From NCBI GenBank assembly GCA_013214965.1, contig JABSRU010000036.1, forward strand, positions 1 to 42,049: a DNA stretch of 42,049 nucleotides, given 5' to 3'. This document shows, in pieces, positions 17,720-24,776 of the stretch; position 1 is the stretch's first letter; each line of letters begins with the position of its first letter. A program made the position numbers and the translations under genes. The notes below the pieces were generated by a model. The model saw only the letters and a program-made list of their open reading frames with translations, had not been told where the DNA came from and did no database searches. Source of the DNA: Gammaproteobacteria bacterium. Lineage in GTDB: Bacteria > Pseudomonadota > Gammaproteobacteria > Enterobacterales > Psychrobiaceae.

Positions 17720-20413
17720 TTAAAAGTTATATCTGACGGTTAATTTGGCATTGCGGCTGTCGCCAGGTAAACCACCAATGTAGAGCGCCTTCGAATAGTA
17801 AGTTTCATCGGTTAAATTACGAAGATTTAACTGAATGTTCCATGCTTCAACATCGTAGCTAATACCGGCATCTAGTACCGTGTAAGCGTCGATAGTTGAA
17901 ATCGGCAAACCAAAAGCGGTCGAGTTAATGGTGCGCTCGCCAGTGTAAGTGACGCCAACACTAAACTTAATCGGCTGCTCTAATGGGCTAAACTCTTGAC
18001 TATAGCTGGTCCATAGGCTCGCGAACTTTTTAGGAATACCCTTACGTTGCCCAGAAATCGGAGTCTTACTTTGATTGCGGATTTCGACAGCATCTTGATA
18101 AGTGGCGTTAGCATTCATGGTCCATTGGTCATTAATCGCTAAGTTCAGATCAAATTCATAACCCTTGGTATTATTCTCATTGTCATATTTATATTCTGGA
18201 ACATCAACATTGTACTCAGGATCTTTAATGTCATCGTTAAACAAAGGATTACCACGGCGCAAGTTTGTTTTACGGGTTTCAAAATAAATAAATGATGCTA
18301 ACAGTTCTTCATCAAAGGCGGTAAAACGAATACCAAGATCAAACGACTTTGATTCAGAGTCTGGCTGATTATTTTCTGCATAAATTCCACCCAAAATACT
18401 CGACGCCGTGCGGCCTTTCGAAAAGTTAACAAAGGTCGCAAAATCGTTAGTGATCCGATAATTTAATCCAACATTATAACCAATGCCTGAATCTGAGAAA
18501 TCTTGCAATGGCCGATCTTCAGAGCTCGGGTAATCGTTTTTCTTGTTGGCATAATCTTGAGAAATTTTAGTGTGGGCTAAACCAAAACGTCCGGTCACAA
18601 AGTCAGAGAAGTAAACCACTTCTTGGAAGCTAACACCGTAAGATGTCACTGACTTATCGAAGTTACTCTTGAGGAATGGCTCTAATTCTTCAAAACTTTT
18701 ATCGCTCCAGTTAGGATTGCGAATGTCCAAGATATAGGGCATTTTACCATCGCGATCGGCATCCCATACTGACCAATTTTTTTGTGCCATCTTACGTTTT
18801 TCATAGTTAGCACTTAATAAATGCTCACCTTCAAAATCACCCAAGCTCCAACTGGTGCTGAAATCAGCAAAATATTGCCAGCTGGTTTCATCAAGTTTGC
18901 TGCGACGATACTCTTGGCGACGGGCTGAAAACGGATAAATCACATCATCAATCACCAGTGGTGCGCGCGGGTTAGCATTGGTCACACCACGACGGTTCCA
19001 ATAAACATAGTTATAAGCACCGGTTTGACGAACAAAATCAGATTTATAGTTGCGGAATTGGAATTGCTGACGCAATGAGCTGTTGATATCAAAATTGATT
19101 GTATGATTGACTTTAAAGCGAATTTCTTTGCCTTCGTTAGGTCGTGATACCGGTGAAATTAAGCCTTGGCTGCCCAAATCATAAGGCTTTAAGCCATCGG
19201 TTGCTGCAATGGAATTAGCCAACACAGTCCGTTGTTCTTCCGTTAGCTGCAATCCTTTAAAGTAGCCAGCTTTATCAGCGGTCGGCGCAACCCATGTCGC
19301 ATCATTAGGCAGATCTTGCCAAGTAATATCGGCAGCGGCGACAGCCACACTATCGAGATTAAATATGCGTACTGGGTGACCAATGGAATCGACTTGGTTT
19401 TTATCATCAATATAGGCGGTTGAAACAATAAGCTCTTGATCATGAGTTAAGTTAAATCGTAATGAACCATAAAGTTCGTTACGTGCTGAACTAAGCCCAC
19501 GGTAACCATCGCTTTTTTCACTGTTCGCCACTAAACGGTAGGCGACGGTGTCGTTAATCGCTGATGTTGCATCGAACATAATACCGCGATTGTTCCATTG
19601 ACCTAGCGTCGCTTTGACTTGATAAGCTTCTTTGTCTTGGGGCTTCTTTTCAACCATATTGATCACGCCGCCAGCAGAACCAATACCATAAAGACCCGTT
19701 GCTGGTCCTTTTAAAACTTCAATACTTTCTATATTAGTCGTTGAGCGTGTTGGATTCGCAGAATTGCTGCCTAAGCCAGCGCCGCCATACATACCATCGT
19801 AGGTATAATTGGCTCCTAAACCACGAATTTGTAAATTATCACCAATGCCGTAGTTATTACCGGCTTGTGATAAACCACTGACGTTACGTAAACTGTCTTG
19901 TAACGTTGCCGTGGCTTGTTCGTCAAGTAACAGTTTATCGACCACGACAATAGCCGCAGGAGTTTCCATCAGACTCATGTTCGATTTAGTCGCAGTACCA
20001 GAGCTTAAAACTAGTCGATTGTGACGACCATAAACGGTGATTTTTTCAATTTCTTGTTCAACTAGCACCAAATTATTGGTTGGTTTAACTAATTTTTTAG
20101 CTTCAATTTTTTGTAATTTTTTCTTAATCACGACATCAGTATCTGAGACCCAATGTGCTTCAAGATCAGTATTTAGCAATAATTTAGACAAGATCAGTTG
20201 AACAGATTCTTCGCCATAAATCGCTTTAGCCTGTAAATTTTTTAAAATGCTATTACGCGCAAAAATTTGAATATCGCTTTGCTTGGCTAAACTGGTTAAT
20301 GCCGTAGCCAGTGGCTGTGATTTAATGTTGATAGCTGTTGCAGCCATTGCTGACGTTGATACCGCAATGGCAAAAGCGAGTGCGCTAAGGTTTAGTGAGT
20401 TGTAACGTAACAT
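17720..20413 (-). CDS. STN-domain TonB-dependent siderophore receptor (FecA/FpvA type transducer)
   Basis: Outer-membrane ferric-siderophore receptor of 897 residues that can also signal to FecR. After the signal peptide (AFAIAVSTSAMA) comes an N-terminal STN signalling domain at about residues 27-100 (INIKSQPLATALTSLAKQSD, SVQLILSKLL). A TonB-box stretch (EIEKITVYGRH) leads into the plug (LMETPAAIVVVDKLLLDE, LQIRGLGANYTYDG, IESIEVLKGPATGLYGIGSAGG). The barrel ends NLTDETYYSKALY, then GDSRNAKLTVRYNF with a terminal Phe. Length and the STN domain place it in the signal-transducing class. It lies just downstream of fecI- and fecR-like genes, and GGAG lies about 12 bases before the ATG. Ligand unknown. 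Confidence 0.93.
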   Translation of the reverse strand: MLRYNSLNLSALAFAIAVSTSAMAATAINIKSQPLATALTSLAKQSDIQIFARNSILKNLQAKAIYGEESVQLILSKLLLNTDLEAHWVSDTDVVIKKKLQKIEAKKLVKPTNNLVLVEQEIEKITVYGRHNRLVLSSGTATKSNMSLMETPAAIVVVDKLLLDEQATATLQDSLRNVSGLSQAGNNYGIGDNLQIRGLGANYTYDGMYGGAGLGSNSANPTRSTTNIESIEVLKGPATGLYGIGSAGGVINMVEKKPQDKEAYQVKATLGQWNNRGIMFDATSAINDTVAYRLVANSEKSDGYRGLSSARNELYGSLRFNLTHDQELIVSTAYIDDKNQVDSIGHPVRIFNLDSVAVAAADITWQDLPNDATWVAPTADKAGYFKGLQLTEEQRTVLANSIAATDGLKPYDLGSQGLISPVSRPNEGKEIRFKVNHTINFDINSSLRQQFQFRNYKSDFVRQTGAYNYVYWNRRGVTNANPRAPLVIDDVIYPFSARRQEYRRSKLDETSWQYFADFSTSWSLGDFEGEHLLSANYEKRKMAQKNWSVWDADRDGKMPYILDIRNPNWSDKSFEELEPFLKSNFDKSVTSYGVSFQEVVYFSDFVTGRFGLAHTKISQDYANKKNDYPSSEDRPLQDFSDSGIGYNVGLNYRITNDFATFVNFSKGRTASSILGGIYAENNQPDSESKSFDLGIRFTAFDEELLASFIYFETRKTNLRRGNPLFNDDIKDPEYNVDVPEYKYDNENNTKGYEFDLNLAINDQWTMNANATYQDAVEIRNQSKTPISGQRKGIPKKFASLWTSYSQEFSPLEQPIKFSVGVTYTGERTINSTAFGLPISTIDAYTVLDAGISYDVEAWNIQLNLRNLTDETYYSKALYIGGLPGDSRNAKLTVRYNF

Positions 20414-20468
20414 GGGTTACATTGCTCCATTTATTAAAGGTAATGAGAATTGTATGCATTTACTTTAA

Positions 20469-20474
20469 TAGACG
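20469..20474 (-). promoter_or_regulatory. Possible ECF-sigma -10 element before the STN receptor
   Basis: The 90-base gap between fecR and the receptor gene contains CGTCTA on the minus strand, about 55 bases from the receptor start. CGTC-type -10 elements are common among ECF sigma promoters, and the FecI-family sigma encoded next door is expected to act here. No convincing -35 was identified. Confidence 0.3.
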
Positions 20475-20503
20475 GAACAAGTGATGAAAAACCGTAAAAA
20501 TAT

Positions 20504-21424
20504 TTACATTAATCGTATTAAGTTATTTTTTATGTTTAATTTCAATCCCATACCTTGAGTGATTAATGTCAATGCTTGATAGGGTTTATCCAAATTGACC
20601 GAACCTGAAACGGGTTCATTGGCTAATGAAGGATCCATTAAATAAATTTTTTCTGATAAATAAGGTTGCAGTTGCGCTAATACATCTTTTAAGCGGCGAT
20701 CGTTAAATGTGAGCTTAGCTTGGCGCCAATCGATATTCGATTCATTGATTGTCACGGGTTGCCATTGGCTAGAAAACTCAGTTAGATAACCTTCTCTAAC
20801 GATTTTAGACGTCGCTTGATAATCAATTTTCACTTGGTGTTCCGTTACATTAAGTTGTACAAAAGGGCGAGTGTTGACCGTAAAAGCCGTGCCTAACGCA
20901 GTAAAGGTATGATCCTGATAGTTCACCACAAAAGGGCGTTGATAATCAGAGATCACGTTAAAATGAGCATCACCGGTCACCAGGGTGATGATGCGGTGTT
21001 GATCAGTGATATCAATCGACATTTTACTGTTGGCGTTGAGCAATACTGTGCTGCCGTCACTTAAGGTGAATGACTGCGGCTGAGCGACCGTGGTTTGATA
21101 ATATAATGTTGGATCTAAACTATTAATCGACAGCAAACTAATTGCAACACCACAAATTGCGGCGGCGGCGGCTAATGTTTTTTTTCCAAAGTTAACCGAA
21201 ATAACCGATGATGGCCGTGGTTTTTCCGCTGGCTGATTGGTCGATAGGCTCGATATTTCCCCCAAGGTTTGCCATGATTCTGCTAGCTCATCATAGATAC
21301 GTTGATGTCGCGATGACAGATTAAGCCAGCTAAAAAGATCATCATGATCATTAAAATCCACTTGAGATTGTTTGACTAACCATAGCGCGGCTTGTTGTTT
21401 TATTTGTAGTAAGTTATCGCTCAT
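20504..21424 (-). CDS. FecR-family anti-sigma / signal-relay protein
   Basis: Inner-membrane regulator of about 306 residues. The cytoplasmic N-terminus has the anti-sigma (DUF4880-like) features QAALWLVKQSQVDFNDHDDLFSWLNLS and RHQRIYDELAESWQ. One transmembrane helix follows (KTLAAAAAICGVAISLLSIN). The periplasmic FecR domain contains QSFTLSDGSTVLLNANSKM, GDAHFNVISDYQRPFVV, ALGTAFTV and VTEHQVKI. The C-terminal STN-like segment (LKDVLAQLQPYLSEKIYL) is the part expected to contact the receptor. The ATG at 21424 is favoured because AGGAG lies 10 bases upstream; the ATG at 21433 leaves only one base after that ribosome site. It overlaps the end of the sigma gene in either case, indicating coupled translation. 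Confidence 0.92.
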   Translation of the reverse strand: MSDNLLQIKQQAALWLVKQSQVDFNDHDDLFSWLNLSSRHQRIYDELAESWQTLGEISSLSTNQPAEKPRPSSVISVNFGKKTLAAAAAICGVAISLLSINSLDPTLYYQTTVAQPQSFTLSDGSTVLLNANSKMSIDITDQHRIITLVTGDAHFNVISDYQRPFVVNYQDHTFTALGTAFTVNTRPFVQLNVTEHQVKIDYQATSKIVREGYLTEFSSQWQPVTINESNIDWRQAKLTFNDRRLKDVLAQLQPYLSEKIYLMDPSLANEPVSGSVNLDKPYQALTLITQGMGLKLNIKNNLIRLM

Positions 21425-21425
21425 T

Positions 21426-21932
21426 TCATCCATGCTCCTGAGCTATTTCACTGCACATCACCAATGAAATCGCTAAATTTTTTTCAACCCAACTTAATGA
21501 TTTACCCTTGTGATCGGCAATTTGTTGATTGGTCCAGCCCTGAACGCGACTTAAGGTTAACAGATCTTGTTTTTCTTCAGGAAGTTCAGACAAAGCCTGT
21601 GCCATTAGTTCAATATAATTTGTTTCAATAGTCTGTTGTTCAGGGCTGGCATGATGACATTCAGCTAAGGCAATATGTTCCTCTTGACCTGTTTCAAGTG
21701 CACGGTCGGGCTTGCGGCTGTTATCAATAATCAGGTTACGGGCCATGCTAATGACATAGCTTTTGGGATTAGTCAGCTCTTTACTGTCAGATAGATGATG
21801 TAGTTTTAAATATAAATCTTGCAGTAAATCGACCGTTAAATCTGGGCATTTAACTTTATTTCTGATGTAGTTGAATAGATTTTTATATTCTTTTTGGAAT
21901 AAAATTAATGCATGAGATTTAGAGGCAGGCAT
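21426..21932 (-). CDS. FecI-family ECF RNA polymerase sigma factor
   Basis: Iron-starvation-type sigma factor of 168 residues, the normal size. Region 2 is seen in YKNLFNYIRNKVKCPDLTVD, LLQDLYLKLH and NPKSYVISMARNLIIDNSRK. Region 4 is seen in LSELPEEKQDLLTLSRVQGW and TNQQIADHKGKSLSWVEKNL. It should be held by the FecR-like protein and released when the receptor binds its ferric siderophore, then drive the receptor promoter. It is first in the leftward fecI-fecR-receptor set. A Fur box lies 34-52 bases upstream of the start. Confidence 0.92.
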   Translation of the reverse strand: MPASKSHALILFQKEYKNLFNYIRNKVKCPDLTVDLLQDLYLKLHHLSDSKELTNPKSYVISMARNLIIDNSRKPDRALETGQEEHIALAECHHASPEQQTIETNYIELMAQALSELPEEKQDLLTLSRVQGWTNQQIADHKGKSLSWVEKNLAISLVMCSEIAQEHG

Positions 21933-21965
21933 AAACAGGGCAACCAGATTAAAAAGTATGCTAAT

Positions 21966-21984
21966 AATAATGATTAGTATTATT
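21966..21984 (-). promoter_or_regulatory. Fur box candidate upstream of the FecI-like sigma gene
   Basis: AATAATGATTAGTATTATT matches the Fur consensus at 14 of 19 positions, and the surrounding sequence is a run of AT-rich Fur-like hexamers (TAATAATAATGAT). Its position just before the sigma gene matches the usual iron repression of fecIR. AT-richness lowers specificity. Confidence 0.55.
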
Positions 21985-22147
21985 AAATAAAGTGATGGAG
22001 ATCAAGGTATTGGTTAAAATGATTTAATATTTGTGAATTTGACTAAATAAATTGAATTTAATTATTATTATTGTGTTAAATCAGTTAGTTGAATAGTTGG
22101 TCTATTTTTTGCTGTTTAGGGTGGAACTTACTAAAGGAATAACAATA

Positions 22148-22525
22148 ATGAAAAAAACTGCAGCAGCATTACTTATTTTAGCGCCATTATCACTTGGCTT
22201 AACAGGCTGCGTTGTCGCCATTGGTGATCATGACCGCGATCGTAATGGTGATCATGTTCTGAGTGATCATGATCGTCAATACGAAAATCGTAAGTATATT
22301 GCCAAATTAATGCTAAACACCACCATGTCGACCATTCAAACCGATTTAGGTGTTCCTGATTTTAGCGAAAGCTATGACAAAAATGGCGAAATGGTTCAGG
22401 TATTATTTTATCGTACGCAGCGCGTTCACAAAGATGATTTAACCACTCGTGATGAATGTACGCCACTGATCTTCAAACAACAAAAACTAATGAGTTGGGG
22501 CGACCGAGCGCTGATTCAACTGTAA
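22148..22525 (+). CDS. DUF3192 family lipoprotein
   Basis: Envelope lipoprotein of 125 residues from the ATG at 22148, which has AAAGGA upstream; an in-frame upstream start would bury the signal. The lipobox GLTGC places the acylated cysteine at residue 21. A short Asp/His/Arg-rich spacer follows (GDHDRDRNGDHVLSDHDRQY), encoded by imperfect repeats of GTGATCATGA. The conserved DUF3192 body contains TMSTIQTDLGVPDFSESY, VQVLFYRTQRVHKDDLTT, DECTPL and LMSWGDRAL. These proteins are common in Shewanella and Vibrio relatives; the fold resembles SmpA/BamE-like small lipoproteins, but function is unknown. It is convergent with the reductase gene. Confidence 0.88.
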   Translation: MKKTAAALLILAPLSLGLTGCVVAIGDHDRDRNGDHVLSDHDRQYENRKYIAKLMLNTTMSTIQTDLGVPDFSESYDKNGEMVQVLFYRTQRVHKDDLTTRDECTPLIFKQQKLMSWGDRALIQL

Positions 22526-22546
22526 TTAATTCGTTAGTGAAAAGCG

Positions 22547-23878
22547 TTAAGCACCCATAATATTTTGTCCGCACACGCGAATTAAATTGGCGCTAACACC
22601 TTGTGAATAGGGGCTGGCGAGAAAGGCAATGGTTTCTGCAACATCTTGCGGTAAACCACCTTGTGAAAGTGAACATAATCGTCGCCCTAATTGACGAGGA
22701 ATAAAGGGAACAGCAGCCGTCATCTCTGTCTCTATAAAGCCTGGCGCCACAGCATTGATTGTAATTTGCTTTGGTGCCAATATCGGTGCCATCTGTTCAA
22801 TCATCCCAATGACACCCGCCTTAGATGTCGCATAATTCGTTTGGCCAGCATTACCACCAATCCCACTAATCGATGACACACCAATAATACGGCCGGCTTG
22901 AGCAATGATATTATTATTGAGTAAATACTGATTAATTCGTAAAATACTGGTCAAATTAACATCCATTAACAACTCCCATTGTGAGTCATTCATGCGCGAA
23001 AGCATCTTGTCGCGCGTTACGCCTGCGTTATGAACAATAATATCAAGCTGTTGATTATTATCTTTAACAAATTGAGCAATTTGTTGTCCGGCATCGCTAT
23101 CGGTAACACTTAATGGCAGCGAGCTGCCTTTAATGTTATCCATGGTTTGCTGTAACTGTTGCTGCGAGGCTGGTGTGTCTAAGCCAATAACCGTGGCACC
23201 GTCTCGGGCTAACACCTGAGCAATGGCAGCACCAATACCTCGTGCAGCACCGGTCACTAAAGCGACTTTACCCGCCAATGGTTGCTGCCATGTTAATTTG
23301 TTCTCAATCTGATGTTGCGACACCGAAATAACTTGGGCATTAACATAAGCGCAGCGGTCCGACATTAAAAAACGTAACGGTCCAGCGATTGAATTGCTTT
23401 CTGAGCCCGATGCTAATAATAAATTTGCGGTGATGCCTTTGCGTCCAACTTCTTTCGCCAAAGACTTTACAAAGCCTTGGAGGCTGCGTTGCACAATGGT
23501 GTGCTCGGTTGATACTGTCGCTTGAGCAGTTAAACCAATGACCGCAATTTTTCCATTAGGGTTTAATTGCTTAAGATTAAGATTAAAAAATTGATAAAGG
23601 CTTTTGAGTGCGGTGGTCGTGGTAATCGTCGTCGCATCGAAAATTAAGCCATTATACTTGGCACTTAAATTATCAGCTTGGTGAACATTAGTATCATTGA
23701 GCGCACTTAAAATCGCTGTCGTGGTGGCTGATTGAACGTTAGACACCAAAATGTCTGTTACTGTTTGCTCAGGGGTTTGATTAGCACGACGAAGTAATGG
23801 TGGCACTGGTAGCCCTAACCCTTTACACAATTTTTTACCAAAATAAGAGTTAGAAAATTCTAAATAGCCATCACTCAT
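22547..23878 (-). CDS. Long-form 3-oxoacyl-ACP reductase (FabG-like SDR with extra N-terminal domain)
   Basis: NAD(P)H-dependent ketoreductase of 443 residues. The C-terminal half (about 200-443) is a complete short-chain dehydrogenase: cofactor motif TGAARGIG at 209-216, NAG at 284-286, catalytic Ser336, Tyr349 and Lys353 in YATSK, and a PG-x-IETEM segment. The N-terminal half (about 40-195) is a second, degenerate Rossmann-like domain, typical of the high-molecular-weight FabG4 subfamily, and the first residues (YLEFSNSYFGKKLCKGLGLP) match that subfamily. Likely substrates are acyl-ACP or acyl-CoA 3-oxo intermediates. No thiolase or MaoC gene, its usual partners, lies beside it. The upstream DUF6942 gene is co-directional 56 bases away. 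Confidence 0.87.
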   Translation of the reverse strand: MSDGYLEFSNSYFGKKLCKGLGLPVPPLLRRANQTPEQTVTDILVSNVQSATTTAILSALNDTNVHQADNLSAKYNGLIFDATTITTTTALKSLYQFFNLNLKQLNPNGKIAVIGLTAQATVSTEHTIVQRSLQGFVKSLAKEVGRKGITANLLLASGSESNSIAGPLRFLMSDRCAYVNAQVISVSQHQIENKLTWQQPLAGKVALVTGAARGIGAAIAQVLARDGATVIGLDTPASQQQLQQTMDNIKGSSLPLSVTDSDAGQQIAQFVKDNNQQLDIIVHNAGVTRDKMLSRMNDSQWELLMDVNLTSILRINQYLLNNNIIAQAGRIIGVSSISGIGGNAGQTNYATSKAGVIGMIEQMAPILAPKQITINAVAPGFIETEMTAAVPFIPRQLGRRLCSLSQGGLPQDVAETIAFLASPYSQGVSANLIRVCGQNIMGA

Positions 23879-23934
23879 GTCATTAACCTTATAAATAAAA
23901 CAGGTAAGCAGACTAGCGTGTTTTTACCCTTAGT

Positions 23935-24642
23935 TCAAATGATAAATGGCGTTAAACACTTTCGACAAATACAGTTGTTTTCTCTCACGTTTATTGCATT
24001 TTTTGGCTTTTTGTCCGCCAACTTGATGCCAAAGCACCAACACTGAACTTGCCCCTTTAGCGCGCCGCATTGGTTGTCTTGTTGACATTGAGGGCACAGC
24101 ATTTCTTGATTCTTTAGTTGTTTTATCAGTACCGCTAAACGCGCTATCTTGATATTGGAAAGTTGGCGATAATCAAAATACGGACACACAATAACGCGGT
24201 GTTGCTCATTGATCGCGAACTCGTTATCAAGCCAAGTCAGTGGCACGTTTAATTGATTGGTATTGACAAGTTGCTTGGCATAAGTGCGACCCATAATAAT
24301 ATGAATGGTATTTTCTGAGGTGGTGAGTATCGGTGGCGTAAATAACAACGCGGTTGCAGAGCTTCGCTGTAGCAAATGCTGATCACGGTAGGTTTGCCAA
24401 GTAGAGGCTTGCTGCTGAAATTCGAATAACTGTGGATCTAGCGCAAACAATAATTTACTGTAAACGTTAAACACTTTACGCCAGCCATTGCCACATTGTT
24501 GACCAATAGTACTTAGCTCACCTTGGCTTAACGATGTCATATTGTTTAAAGATAAATACTCAGTAAGCGGCGGCTTATTAGCAATGTACACGACAAAAGA
24601 AGCGTTAGGGCTCCCTAAGCCGATGGGTAAGCAGTTAGTCAT
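23935..24642 (-). CDS. DUF6942-type protein fused to a C-terminal cysteine-rich CWC domain
   Basis: A 235-residue cytoplasmic protein with two parts. Residues 1-175 match what I recall of the DUF6942 family: GLGSPNASFVVYIANKPPL, GELSTIGQQCGNGWRKVFNV, TALLFTPPIL, IHIIMGRTYAKQL and VCPYFDYRQLSN. Residues from about 182 form a compact zinc-binding-like module (LCPQCQQDNQCGA, QCWCFG, NCICRKCLTPF) fitting the cysteine-rich CWC family, with eight Cys in C-x2-C, C-x-C and C-x-C-x2-C spacing. No stop or frame change separates them. Function unknown for both. It precedes the reductase gene and is divergent from the histidine-kinase operon. Confidence 0.75.
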   Translation of the reverse strand: MTNCLPIGLGSPNASFVVYIANKPPLTEYLSLNNMTSLSQGELSTIGQQCGNGWRKVFNVYSKLLFALDPQLFEFQQQASTWQTYRDQHLLQRSSATALLFTPPILTTSENTIHIIMGRTYAKQLVNTNQLNVPLTWLDNEFAINEQHRVIVCPYFDYRQLSNIKIARLAVLIKQLKNQEMLCPQCQQDNQCGALKGQVQCWCFGIKLADKKPKNAINVRENNCICRKCLTPFII

Positions 24643-24723
24643 GTCTATTCGTTCTTGGCTTTAAAACTAAAGTGTACCAATCGCGGTGTTGAAAAAAAAC
24701 AATTCGATTCAATTATTCGTAAC

Positions 24724-24729
24724 TATAAT
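24724..24729 (+). promoter_or_regulatory. Possible -10 element of the kinase operon
   Basis: A consensus TATAAT lies 48 bases before the chosen start of the first kinase, in the AT-rich gap between divergent genes. The best -35-like hexamer at normal spacing (TTCGAT, 15 bases away) is weak, so an activator may be needed. Position and the perfect -10 are the only support. Confidence 0.35.
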
Positions 24730-24776
24730 TGGTCTCAGAGAAGTACCCATTTTTAATTGAAGTGTTAGGCAAACAA

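Noticed and set aside
20539-21430. FecR-like gene as part of a sugar-uptake (SusC/D-type) signalling locus
   Set aside because: The receptor has an STN domain with siderophore-type plug, Fur boxes are present and PepSY/DUF3649/DUF3325 genes follow; all point to iron.
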